A DNA stretch of 64,000 bases from Nocardia elegans NBRC 108235 (GTDB lineage: Bacteria; Actinomycetota; Actinomycetes; Mycobacteriales; Mycobacteriaceae), in contig NZ_BDBF01000013.1 in the NCBI RefSeq assembly GCF_001612845.1, forward strand, positions 1 to 64,000, read 5' to 3'. The number at the start of each line of letters is the position of its first letter. The first letter of the stretch is position 1. The translations under genes were made by a program, and so were the position numbers. The notes beneath the pieces are model-generated. The model was not told the DNA's origin and made no database searches. It saw only the letters and a list, made by a program, of their open reading frames with translations. Shown here piece by piece: positions 44,329 to 51,675 of this stretch.

Positions 44329-45087
44329 ATGGCGAACGAAAGATTGCGAGAGGCCCTGCTCCGCAACGGGCTCAACACCGGCCACGTGGCCGATGCAACG
44401 GGTGTGGATCAGAAGACCGTCGAGCGTTGGATCACGAAGGGGCGCGTCCCCTACCCGCGTCATCGCCACACCGTCGCCGCCCTGGTCAAAGAATCCGAGA
44501 CCTACCTGTGGCCTGATGCGATCAGCCAGGACAGACAGTCCGAGATTGCGCAGTCCGAAGTCGTTGCCGTCTACCCGCACCGGAACTCAGTCCCGAGTGA
44601 TCTGTGGAGCCGACTCCTCGCCAACGCCAATGAGCGCATCGAGGTGCTGGTGCTGGCAGGTCTCTTCCTTGCCGAGGAACCGTCGTTCACTCGGACCATC
44701 AAGCAAAAGGCCGCTCAAGGGACGTCGATCCGTCTCCTATTCGGAAATCCGACAGCGGCAGAAGCCAAGAAGCGAAGCTCCGAGGAGCGTTTGGCGGAGG
44801 GCACCGTATCCGCACGAATCCAGAACGCATTAGCCTTGATTGCGCCTTTGGCGGATATCGACGGGGTAGACCTCCGCTATCACGAGACCACGCTGTACAA
44901 CTCGGTGTTCCGTTTCGATGACCAGATGATCGTCAACATGCACGTCTACGGCCAACCCGGGGCGTATGCGCCGGCTATGCATCTCCGGAAATTGGCCGGC
45001 GGGGACCTGTTCGAGACCTACACGACAAGTTTCGAGCACGTCTGGGCGACATCGACCGTGCCGAATCTCCAGGTTGGTGCCGCATGA
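44329..45087 (+). CDS. XRE-type HTH regulator with PLD-like domain
   Basis: This 252-residue protein has an N-terminal helix-turn-helix (GLNTGHVADATGVDQKTVERWITKGRVPYPRHRH, about residues 14-47). Its C-terminal domain (about 95-250) reads ERIEVLVLAGLFLAEEP and VFRFDDQMIVNMHVYGQPG, like DUF5919/phospholipase-D-like sensor domains but without the HKD catalytic motif. Proteins of this type precede Nudix genes in many actinobacterial elements. It probably represses the transfer operon. It overlaps the Nudix start by ATGA. Its base composition is somewhat less GC-rich than the flanking chromosome. Confidence 0.85.
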   Translation: MANERLREALLRNGLNTGHVADATGVDQKTVERWITKGRVPYPRHRHTVAALVKESETYLWPDAISQDRQSEIAQSEVVAVYPHRNSVPSDLWSRLLANANERIEVLVLAGLFLAEEPSFTRTIKQKAAQGTSIRLLFGNPTAAEAKKRSSEERLAEGTVSARIQNALALIAPLADIDGVDLRYHETTLYNSVFRFDDQMIVNMHVYGQPGAYAPAMHLRKLAGGDLFETYTTSFEHVWATSTVPNLQVGAA

Positions 45088-45551
45088 GAACCGACTATCT
45101 CGATGACCCGAAGGCCCCCGCCGCGAACAGCCTCAAAGTCGCTGTGAGCGCCGTAGTTCGGGACGACGATGGCCGAATCCTCCTGATCCGCCGGACCGAC
45201 AACGACCGGTACTCGATCCCAGGAGGCGGGATGGAGCTCGGCGAAACCGTTGCCGATGCCGTGGTCCGCGAAGTCGAGGAGGAGACCGGAGTACTAGTCC
45301 GCGCAACAACGCTCGTCGGTGTCTTCTCAAACCCGAAACATGTCATCGCCTACGACGATGGCGAAGTGCGGCAAGAGTTTTCGATCTGCTTCGCCGCGGA
45401 ACCGATCGGCGGTGAACTCCGCTCAAGCTCTGAATCCAAAGAGGTGCTGTGGGTCGATCCCGCCGGCCTCGCCGATCTCGACATTCATCCGTCGGTCAGA
45501 GAGCGGATCAGGAAGGGGCTTGATCCCGCTTCCGGTCCCTACTTCACATGA
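45084..45551 (+). CDS. Nudix hydrolase, Pif-like element immunity factor
   Basis: This 155-residue protein has a complete Nudix box, GGGMELGETVADAVVREVEEETG (about residues 47-69 in the usual Gx5Ex7REUxEExGU spacing). In pSAM2 the Nudix protein Pif stops transfer into cells that already carry the element. Position and co-transcription with the HTH regulator suggest the same job here. An ordinary house-cleaning Nudix role is the alternative. Its 3' end overlaps the convergent HD gene by 13 bases. Confidence 0.85.
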   Translation: MRTDYLDDPKAPAANSLKVAVSAVVRDDDGRILLIRRTDNDRYSIPGGGMELGETVADAVVREVEEETGVLVRATTLVGVFSNPKHVIAYDDGEVRQEFSICFAAEPIGGELRSSSESKEVLWVDPAGLADLDIHPSVRERIRKGLDPASGPYFT

Positions 45552-46081
45552 GACCGCAAACGCCCCTCTGTCCGCGTCACAGCCTCCCGTAGATCCGGAG
45601 TCGCCTCCCGGATTGAACGGCTGACGACATGATCCGGCCCGTACCGCCGGTATACGTCCGCCACGCGTTCATCGAACGTTGTATCGTCGCCTGCCGCCGT
45701 GGTGGTCATATCCGCCCACCACAACGCATCCCGCAGCGAGGTCTGCTCGTCTTCCCACTCCAGCGGCACGCCACGATTTCGTGCTTCTACGCAGGCACAG
45801 GAGTGGTTGGCCACCAGAGCGCACAAACGATCCGAGGCGCCTATCTGAGCGAGATAGGTCGCACCATCGACGGGATGGAATCCGGTCCGCACCAACTCCG
45901 GTGCATACCCGATGTCATGGAGCCACGCCGAGGCCACCAGCATCGCCGCGTCGTCAACGAACCCTGTCGCCAGAGCCGCCCGTCGAGCGACGCCGGCAAC
46001 ATGACGCCACCGACGCGGCAACCCGTGCAGCTGCTCCTGGGCCAGCTCCGCCGCCCAGCCAGCGAGATCGTTCCCCGTCAC
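45539..46081 (-). CDS. HD-domain protein
   Basis: This 180-residue protein of the HD superfamily carries RRWRHVAGVARRAA, then ASAWLHDIGYAPEL with the HD pair and ALVANHSCACVEA, which give the metal-binding His/Asp set. Substrates of such phosphohydrolases are usually nucleotides. It lies convergent to the Nudix gene, and the Nudix-HD combination recurs in actinobacterial elements, so it may act in the same immunity module. GTG 46081 has GTGGAG upstream. Confidence 0.83.
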   Translation of the reverse strand: MTGNDLAGWAAELAQEQLHGLPRRWRHVAGVARRAALATGFVDDAAMLVASAWLHDIGYAPELVRTGFHPVDGATYLAQIGASDRLCALVANHSCACVEARNRGVPLEWEDEQTSLRDALWWADMTTTAAGDDTTFDERVADVYRRYGPDHVVSRSIREATPDLREAVTRTEGRLRSHVK

Positions 46082-46675
46082 GACTCCACGGTAACGACCT
46101 GCACCGACTGACTGCGTGGGTCGTTGCCGAATTTGGCTATAGAGGATCAAGGGCGGCGCTTCGCGCCGCCGAGCGGCGCCGCCACGCGGCGCCGCGCAAC
46201 CGCCCGCCTCCGCAAGCTGCGGCAAGCGGGCGCGTCGGGCGCGTCGGCGCCGCTCTGGCGACGTGGTAGAACGCCACCCGTTCCTATCTGGCCACTTCAC
46301 GCAACGATGTGGCAGTGCTGGGCGCGACGTCTGCCGTACCCGGCCGGGCCTCCCGCAGCCGAGGACCGAATCGGCCGGCCACCAGCTCAGTCGACCGGCT
46401 GTGGTCGCCCTCGGTAGCCGGATTCCGAGGAAGCTCACCAGGATCTCGGTGCCGGGGTCGACGCAGTTCGGTTCCACACCAGCAGGTTCCGGCGCTCACC
46501 GATCCTTCCCCATTGCTATGGACGATCTGCCGAAGGCATACCACCGGCGCAGGGCACTCCAAAGGGCGCATTCGCGTCAGCTTCGCTGATGGGCATTCGC
46601 CCACCCTTTTCCGCACCCCACACCGGTGGTCTGGACAAGCCCAGATCGACCACAGCAACGAGGAAGGACCTCCCG
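46082..46675. other. Noncoding stretch with GC-rich palindromes
   Basis: No gene is supported here. It holds the palindrome run at 46151-46232. It also has a small hairpin with a TTC loop (TCAGCTTCGCTGA at about 46577-46589) followed by GGGCATTCGCCC. TCGTTGCCGAATTTGGC at 46121 recurs imperfectly at 47033, each followed by TATAGA, possibly a promoter pair. Confidence 0.5.
46151..46232. repeat. Run of GC-rich palindromes
   Basis: GGCGGCG/CGCCGCC (46152-46170) forms a hairpin with loop CTTCG. The palindrome GCGGCGCCGC occurs at 46173-46182 and again at 46186-46195. CGCCCGC (46201-46207) pairs with GCGGGCG (46226-46232) around an inner CCGCA/TGCGG stem. This is a candidate replication or transfer origin region of the element, or a terminator array. 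Confidence 0.55.
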
Positions 46676-46849
46676 ATGACCACCACCACTTACGTCTGCG
46701 GAATCCGCGGTTGCGACGCCCCCGCCACCGAGATCCACCCGATGCCCCGATTCGGACGCACCATCTACCGCTGCCACCCGCACCACGTGCAGGACCTCGC
46801 CAGCCAGGCAGCCGCCGACAGCTACGACCCCGCAGCCGCCTACGAGTGA
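46676..46849 (+). CDS. 57-residue Cys/His mini-protein
   Basis: The product begins MTTTTYVCGIRGCDAPATEI and continues to YRCHPHHVQDLASQAAAD. The C-x4-C and C-H-x-H-H groups suggest a zinc site. AGGAAGGA lies 8-10 bases before ATG 46676. It stands alone near the right end of the element, followed by a hairpin, so it is an independent small transcription unit. The function is unknown. Confidence 0.65.
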   Translation: MTTTTYVCGIRGCDAPATEIHPMPRFGRTIYRCHPHHVQDLASQAAADSYDPAAAYE

Positions 46850-46856
46850 CCCCGAG

Positions 46857-47010
46857 GGGGCTCCGGCCCCTTCCCACCGCTTCGGCCACCGGCAGCGCCG
46901 CCGGTGAGTGAGTCGCCAACGACGTCGACTCCGGCCGATCACCCCGATGCTGGTCACATCGGGACACCGGTGACCCGGTGCGGACGACGGTCCTTCCGTC
47001 CGCATCGGGT
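46857..47010 (+). repeat. Array of four tandem stem-loops
   Basis: GGGGC/GCCCC (about 46857-46870) is followed by CACCGGC (46887-46893) with GCCGGTG (46900-46906). CCCGATG (46943-46949) pairs with CATCGGG (46957-46963). A 14-bp stem with one G-T pair is formed by 46973-46986 and 46997-47010. The first may terminate the mini-gene, and the others have no obvious coding role. Confidence 0.55.
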
Positions 47011-47107
47011 TTCCGCCAGCAGATACGTTGGTTCGCTGCCGAATTCGCCTTATGTCTATAGATAGAGAGGTGTCGCCGAGGTGGAAGAGGTGCCGGGCGG
47101 CAGGTAC

Positions 47108-47239
47108 CACCTTCCTCACGCCGAATGGTCTCGCTCCAGCCGAACGAGTCAAGGACCACCTGACGGTGTCCGCTACGCGGTGCCTGCGGCATCCTTGACA
47201 CGCTCAGCTTCCGCTGAGGGCGGCATGTATGAGGAAGGT
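47108..47239 (+). ncRNA. Candidate branched structured RNA or regulatory leader
   Basis: CACCTTCCTCA (47108-47118) pairs exactly with TGAGGAAGGTG (47229-47239), closing a region of 110 bases. Inside, GTCAAGGA (about 47148-47155) pairs with TCCTTGAC (about 47192-47199) and encloses further small stems. The hairpin CTCAGC/GCTGAG (about 47202-47217) follows as a second arm. The nested, non-overlapping layout is that of a folded RNA. It ends about 110 bases before the coiled-coil membrane gene. Expression is not shown, and a DNA role such as a single-strand origin is possible. Confidence 0.4.
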
Positions 47240-47350
47240 GAGCTAGCAGTCAGGATGGCAGGAACCCCCCATATGACGCCGTCGCGTTACAGCCTGTAGG
47301 TAGACAGCGATATCTTCTGGCCCCTCCCCTCTAAAGGAAGTTTCACGCCG

Positions 47351-48019
47351 ATGCCATCTGATCCGTCCAAGCTTCATGATGCGATCCGTCACGTCCTCGC
47401 CGATGACGAACATGGGATACCGAAGTGGGCCACGGAGATGGACATCGGTAACAACCTCGATACTCAATCGGTAGAAGAGCTCGAAGAGCGACTTGCCGAA
47501 GTGGAAAATGTCCTCGCCATGGAAGTCGACAAGTTCGGCTTCAGCGAGAAGCAGGTCCGAAATCTGTTGACGTTCATGCGAGCTCGCCGCACGCTCATCT
47601 TGAATCGGATAGCGGTGGTTTCTCAGCAGCAGCGCATGAAGGAACTCGAGGAAACCGTCCGCGAAAAGGTCAACGACCCTGCCACGCAGAACATGATCGC
47701 CGACATGGTGTCTGAGAGCGCCCGACAACTTGAGCGCGATACCCGACGAGTTCGGGAGTCTGAGGAATCAGTCAGATGGCAGAAGCTGGAACAGCGAGAA
47801 CGCATATGGAACATGCGGAAGTCTTTGCTTGAGCGTGAGCCGGTTGCCGTACTAATCGGTGGGCTCCTACTGCTGGGCATCGCCATAGTGCTGGTTGTAG
47901 CAATGTTCACCCACACGACCGTGCCGGAGATAGTTTCAAGCGCGTTCTTGCTGGTCCTGGGCTACTTCTTCGGCCAGAGTAATAGCCGGTCGGGCGAGAG
48001 CCGCGGGAAGAGCGACTGA
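47351..48019 (+). CDS. Coiled-coil membrane protein, probable element cargo
   Basis: This 222-residue protein is not assigned to a family. An acidic N-terminal domain is followed by a long charged helix with coiled-coil heptads (about residues 40-160: VEELEERLAEVENVLAMEV, later ESARQLERDTRRVRESEESV). Two C-terminal membrane helices then follow (PVAVLIGGLLLLGIAIVLVVAMF and IVSSAFLLVLGYFFGQ). A short Ser/Gly/Lys-rich tail ends it. Codon use is less GC-rich than in the rest of the element, which points to recent acquisition. Its place between structured DNA and attR is where such elements carry accessory genes. A defence or exclusion function is possible but unproven. Confidence 0.7.
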   Translation: MPSDPSKLHDAIRHVLADDEHGIPKWATEMDIGNNLDTQSVEELEERLAEVENVLAMEVDKFGFSEKQVRNLLTFMRARRTLILNRIAVVSQQQRMKELEETVREKVNDPATQNMIADMVSESARQLERDTRRVRESEESVRWQKLEQRERIWNMRKSLLEREPVAVLIGGLLLLGIAIVLVVAMFTHTTVPEIVSSAFLLVLGYFFGQSNSRSGESRGKSD

Positions 48020-48062
48020 GCACCCTAGCCTTCGACCCAGAGCGCGATGGTTGTCTGAACTC

Positions 48063-48080
48063 GGGGACCATCTGGGGACC
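48063..48080. repeat. GGGGACC twin motif near attR
   Basis: GGGGACCATCTGGGGACC differs by one base from the copy at 37138 and is in the same orientation. It lies 97 bases inside attR. Confidence 0.55.
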
Positions 48081-48176
48081 ACACGCCATGCGCACCCTTG
48101 CACAACGCCTGCATATGGTCGCGCACCGCCATCCCGCTTTTCGCGCATGACGTGCGCAAACAGCCGATCCCGATTC

Positions 48177-48220
48177 CTGGGGGTCAAGTGGTCGCAGGTT
48201 CAAATCCTGTCAGCCCGACA
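48177..48220 (+). repeat. attR, 44-bp direct repeat
   Basis: This is an exact copy of the tRNA-Pro 3' segment at 37033-37076. The 5' half of the tRNA is missing here, so the copy is a duplicated attachment core at the right junction. Confidence 0.93.
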
Positions 48221-48226
48221 TAAGAG

Positions 48227-48260
48227 AATCCCCTCCGACCAGGGTCGGAGGGGATTTTTT
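48227..48260 (+). terminator. Original chromosomal terminator of tRNA-Pro
   Basis: A 14-bp perfect stem (48227-48240 with 48243-48256) is followed by a run of T to 48260. It stands at the distance from attR that a tRNA terminator would occupy before insertion. Confidence 0.85.
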
Positions 48261-48305
48261 GTTGATCGGGAGACGCTCGGGATTCGATCCGAACTCACAG
48301 AAATC

Positions 48306-48695
48306 TCACGCTTTCGGTCCTACGCCGCGGGCCCACTGCTCGAGGACCGCCCGGTTGTCGGGTGAGGTCTCGGGGACGTCGATGTAGTGGGCCTTGGCCA
48401 CTGCCTCGGTAGGTGTTGCCGAGCTGTCGCGCGGCCCGTTCGGGGTCGCCGTAGGCGTTGTCGATGACCGTGGCGACCACTCGGCGGAAGGTCCGTGGTG
48501 TCACCCAGGCGTAGTTGTCCCCGCGCGCGGCCCGCCGCACTCGCCCGAAGTTGTTCGGATTGCGCAGTGAGCCGTTGCGAGCTGGAAACAGCACACCGTG
48601 CGGGTTGGGCTGGCCGGTCACCTCGAGGTCCTTCATCGCCTCGCGGCACGCCTGCACCGAATGCTCCGGTAGCAATATCCTGCGCCAGCCGTGCA
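48306..48695 (-). pseudogene. Frameshifted C-terminal relic of a tyrosine integrase
   Basis: The frame reads VHGWRRILLPEHSVQACREA, later GVLFPARNGSLRNPNNFGRV and WVTPRTFRRVVATVIDNAYG, then DPERAARQLGNT, typical of actinophage integrases. After about 48414 one extra base shifts the frame. The missing end AEAVAKAHYIDVPETSPDNR, with the catalytic Tyr, continues in another frame to a stop at 48306. The usual catalytic His of TPHTFRR is Arg here. The N-terminal half is gone. It is unrelated in detail to the intact integrase at 37115. Confidence 0.8.
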
Positions 48696-49057
48696 CAGCG
48701 AAAGTACCTCTCCCGCAATCCGAGTTACCGTCCAGGTGTGGAAACAAGATCGTCAACACCCCAAGATCAGGGCATCGGCCACTTCGCCAACCAATCAAGC
48801 AGCCTGACGTATCCCGGTCTGGGTCAATCACGAAATGTGAACCGGAACCACCATTCAACCGAAGTTGACACATCGCGATCGCGGCGGACGCTGCTGGCTC
48901 AACGCGGCTTCTTTACCAAATGATCGCGTATTCCGACAAGGTGGAGACGCCGCCGCTGCACCCGCAGATCGGATTTTTCGGTCATGCAGCGACCTTGCGT
49001 GGTTTCGACGAAGCCGCCCAGTGGTTGGCCGATCGACTCGCCGGGCAGAGCCGTCCG

Positions 49058-49096
49058 CGCGGGTGCAGCAGCTAGTTCTAGCTGCTGCGGCCCGCG
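49058..49096. repeat. Strong palindrome in the island
   Basis: GCAGCAGCTAG (49065-49075) and CTAGCTGCTGC (49078-49088) are exact inverted repeats with a 2-base centre, extended by CGCGGG (49058-49063) and CCCGCG (49091-49096). No gene end is nearby to explain a terminator. Confidence 0.6.
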
Positions 49097-49367
49097 AGTT
49101 CGCGCCGACCGCGTGACGTGGTCGATGTTGCCGATTCCGTCGGGTGAAGCAGTCGGCAACTACGTCGACGCCGGCTGAACCCCTAACCTTCCACGCCAGG
49201 GTATGGTCAGCGCCGCTTCCTGAGCCCTGTTCGCGCGCGAGCCGGCGCCGCGTTTGCGTGGGTAGTAACTGGCGGGTCTCTATCTTCCGCCGATCCGATC
49301 CGCGGTGGAAACCTGGACTTCGCCGCGGATCGTGCCGCCGCGTCGCTCCGTCATCGCCCGCTCTTCG

Positions 49368-49997
49368 TCAATGGGGCTCACGTGCACTGCGTCTCCCACC
49401 GTCCGTGGCGGGGCGGCGTTCGCCCTCGAGGTCGTGAAGCAAGTTCTCGATGAGCTCGGTTACGTCACGGTGGCCGAGATGTACGTCGAAGGCTTCCTCC
49501 ATTCGCAGAAATCTCGAGATGCTGGACATCAAAAGGATTATCGCGCCGGGAGTATAGGTATCGGACTCGAAGCGATACTCGGTCAGGATTTTCGATACCG
49601 AATCGAGTTGTAGCTTCCGAAATCGCTTGGAGGACTCCGAGATTTCGGCGCGAATCGCTTTGCGATGATTGGCCAGGGCGATGAACTCCATGGTCAGCGC
49701 GGTCTGGGACTGATCGTGAATCGCCTCCCAGAGTGCCCACAGCGGCTGCGGCGAATTCAGGGCGTCGATCTGGCGCTGGTAACTGCGGTCGGCGCCGCGC
49801 CGGAAGAGTTCGACGAACAGATTGTCCATATTGCCGAAGTAGTAGTAGACCAATGCCGAGTTGGCGCCGGCGCGGGCCGCCAGCCGACGGATACTCACCC
49901 CGGCGTATCCGTCCTCGAGCATGAGTTGCTCTGCGGCGTCGAGCAACGCCGCTCGCGTCGGGGAGTTCTCTGGGTCCGCGTGGCGGCCCGGCTTCAT
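49368..49997 (-). CDS. TetR-family repressor of the catabolic operon
   Basis: This 209-residue regulator has the helix-turn-helix YAGVSIRRLAARAGANSALVYYYFGNMDNLFVELFRRG (about residues 28-66). Its ligand domain contains PLWALWEAIHDQSQTALTMEFIALANHRKAIRAEISESSKRFR, which resembles the TetR_C group of steroid- and lipid-responsive repressors. GAGGAGG lies 7 bases before ATG 49997. It is divergent from the SDR gene and its operon; two adjacent 16-bp palindromes in the gap are its probable sites. Confidence 0.9.
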   Translation of the reverse strand: MKPGRHADPENSPTRAALLDAAEQLMLEDGYAGVSIRRLAARAGANSALVYYYFGNMDNLFVELFRRGADRSYQRQIDALNSPQPLWALWEAIHDQSQTALTMEFIALANHRKAIRAEISESSKRFRKLQLDSVSKILTEYRFESDTYTPGAIILLMSSISRFLRMEEAFDVHLGHRDVTELIENLLHDLEGERRPATDGGRRSAREPH

Positions 49998-50158
49998 CTG
50001 ATGGCCTCCTCTGAACCCCATGTGGGCCGCGATTGTGCCGCGGTGGTCGACCGTCGGTGTGATCAGTGTACGGCGACCGCGATCCGCTGATGACCCGCCG
50101 TCGGTGAAAGTTCCTGCGACGTATGGCTGTTGACAGGCGGGACGTCGTGTCGTATACC

Positions 50159-50190
50159 TTAATCGACCGATTAATTAATCGATCGATTAA
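50159..50190. promoter_or_regulatory. Tandem 16-bp palindromes, TetR operator
   Basis: TTAATCGACCGATTAA (50159-50174) is followed at once by TTAATCGATCGATTAA (50175-50190). Each is a palindrome; the second is perfect and the first has one mismatched pair. They lie 74 bases before the SDR start. Confidence 0.8.
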
Positions 50191-50263
50191 CATCACCGGG
50201 TTTGCCCCGGAGAGTCGGGACCTGACCGACGGACGAACCGTCGCGGGTAGAGGAGCGCGCAGA

Positions 50264-51061
50264 ATGACAAGCACCCCGACGTCCGGCCGAAGCCGACCGG
50301 AAGCCCGACCGCGTGGGACCGGACGTGTCGCAGTCGTGACCGGCGGGGCCTCCGGGATGGGGCTGGATATCTGCCGCGCCTTCGCCGTCGAGGGCTACCG
50401 AACGGCGATTCTCGACATCGATGGCGCCGCGGCCGCGCGCACGGCCGAGGAGTTACGCTCCGCCGGCGGTGACGTGATCGCGGGTGAGGTCGACGTGACC
50501 GATCGCGTCGCGGTCGAGAAGGCGTTGAGCGCGGTGCGAGCGCAATTCGGCCCGGTCGAAATCCTGGTCACCAGTGCCGGTGCGGTGGGCTTCGCGCCGT
50601 TCACCGAGATCTCGGAGCAGGAGTGGCACCGGGTACTGGGAGTGAACCTCACCGGGACCTTCCACTGCGTACAGGCTGCGATCACGGATATGGTCACCGG
50701 CGGATGGGGGCGCATCGTGACAATCTCGTCATCCAGTGCGCAACGTGGCTCGCCGGGCATGGTCCACTACACCGCGTCCAAGGGCGCCGTCGTCGCGATG
50801 ACGAAGGCCCTGGCGCGCGAGTACGCGGCTCGCGGCATCACCGTCAACACCATTCCGCCTTCGGGAATCGATACCCCGATGTCACGGCAGTCGCAGGCAG
50901 CCGGACATCTGCCCGACAACGCGACCATGGCCAAGGCCATCCCGGTCGGACATCTCGGCACCGGCGACGATATCGCCGCGGCGTGCCTGTTCTTGTGTTC
51001 CGAGCAGGCCGGGTACATCACCGGGCAAGTGCTGGGCGTGAACGGCGGGTCCGTCATATGA
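50264..51061 (+). CDS. Short-chain dehydrogenase/reductase
   Basis: This 265-residue SDR oxidises or reduces a hydroxyl/keto group with NAD(P). The cofactor motif is VVTGGASGMGLDICRAFA, with LDIDG at the end of strand 2. The catalytic Ser lies in VTISSSSAQRG and Tyr/Lys in VHYTASKGAVVAM. AGAGGAG lies upstream of ATG 50264. It is the first gene of a run whose members mostly overlap by 4 bases, so it probably handles an alcohol in the same pathway as the Rieske enzymes. Confidence 0.92.
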   Translation: MTSTPTSGRSRPEARPRGTGRVAVVTGGASGMGLDICRAFAVEGYRTAILDIDGAAAARTAEELRSAGGDVIAGEVDVTDRVAVEKALSAVRAQFGPVEILVTSAGAVGFAPFTEISEQEWHRVLGVNLTGTFHCVQAAITDMVTGGWGRIVTISSSSAQRGSPGMVHYTASKGAVVAMTKALAREYAARGITVNTIPPSGIDTPMSRQSQAAGHLPDNATMAKAIPVGHLGTGDDIAAACLFLCSEQAGYITGQVLGVNGGSVI

Positions 51062-51675
51062 CCACCACCTCGCCACCGCGGCTGGCACCGCTGCCGGCCG
51101 ACCAGTGGGACGAGCGGGCCCGGAGCATGCTGCGCGGTCACGTACGGCTGGCCGACCGCTATCTGTCCGGCCGGCCCGACGCGCCGCCGATGCCGAACGT
51201 GCTCGGAATCCTGGGCCACCACACCGAATTGGCCGCCGCCTGGCTCGCCTACAACGGAGTGCTGCTCGAACAGTCCGCACTCGACGCGCGCTGGCGCGAA
51301 CTGCTGATACTCCGGATCGCGCGGCGCACGGACTCGGCCTACGAATGGGCCCAGCACGTGCGGATCGGGGCCGGGTGCGGGATCGGCACGGACCACGTCG
51401 CGGCCGTCGCCGACGGTCCGGAGCATCCGCTGTGGTCGCCGGTGGAACGACTCCTGCTCACCGCTGCCGACGAACTGCTCGACCGGTACCGCGTCACCGA
51501 CGCCACCTGGTCCGGTCTCGCGGCGCACTTCGATGCCCGGCAATTACTCGAAATCCTGTTCGTGGCCGGGTCTTATCTCTGCCTGGCGCTGGTGTTCAAC
51601 AGCGTCGACCTGCCACTGGACCCGGGCATGGACCGGGCCGCACCGACACCGCCGCAGAAGGAGGAACAGCCGTGA
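51058..51675 (+). CDS. Carboxymuconolactone decarboxylase / AhpD-like protein
   Basis: This 205-residue helical protein has the core LLILRIARRTDSAYEWAQHVRIGAGCGIGTDHV of the CMD/AhpD-like family. The expected redox C-x2-C is absent (a single Cys in GAGCGIG), which points to the non-peroxidase branch found in degradation operons. FNSVDLPLDPG near the end is also typical. ATG 51058 overlaps the SDR stop. The reaction is unknown. Confidence 0.86.
   Translation: MTTTSPPRLAPLPADQWDERARSMLRGHVRLADRYLSGRPDAPPMPNVLGILGHHTELAAAWLAYNGVLLEQSALDARWRELLILRIARRTDSAYEWAQHVRIGAGCGIGTDHVAAVADGPEHPLWSPVERLLLTAADELLDRYRVTDATWSGLAAHFDARQLLEILFVAGSYLCLALVFNSVDLPLDPGMDRAAPTPPQKEEQP

Larger units (their letters stand above)
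46850..47350. other. Structured noncoding stretch
   Basis: No gene is supported over these 500 bases. They hold at least four tandem hairpins (46857-47010) and a nested multi-branch inverted-repeat structure (47108-47239), both listed separately, directly before the coiled-coil membrane gene. Confidence 0.6.
48221..49367. other. Degenerate island beside attR
   Basis: Apart from the terminator, an integrase relic and a strong palindrome at 49058-49096, nothing is supported. The many short frames have no family features. The stretch looks like the remains of an earlier insertion at the same tRNA. Confidence 0.5.

Noticed and set aside
46151..46232. CRISPR-like repetition in the GC-rich palindrome run
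   Set aside because: The units are palindromes of differing sequence and spacing. There are no regular repeats with spacers and no cas genes anywhere in the window.
46857..48019. Retron interpretation of the stem-loop region plus downstream gene
   Set aside because: No reverse transcriptase gene is present and the downstream protein is a coiled-coil membrane protein.
48865..49159. Short frames on both strands around 48.9-49.2 kb
   Set aside because: They have no domain, no ribosome-binding site and overlap the palindrome; they look like random frames in a degenerate island.
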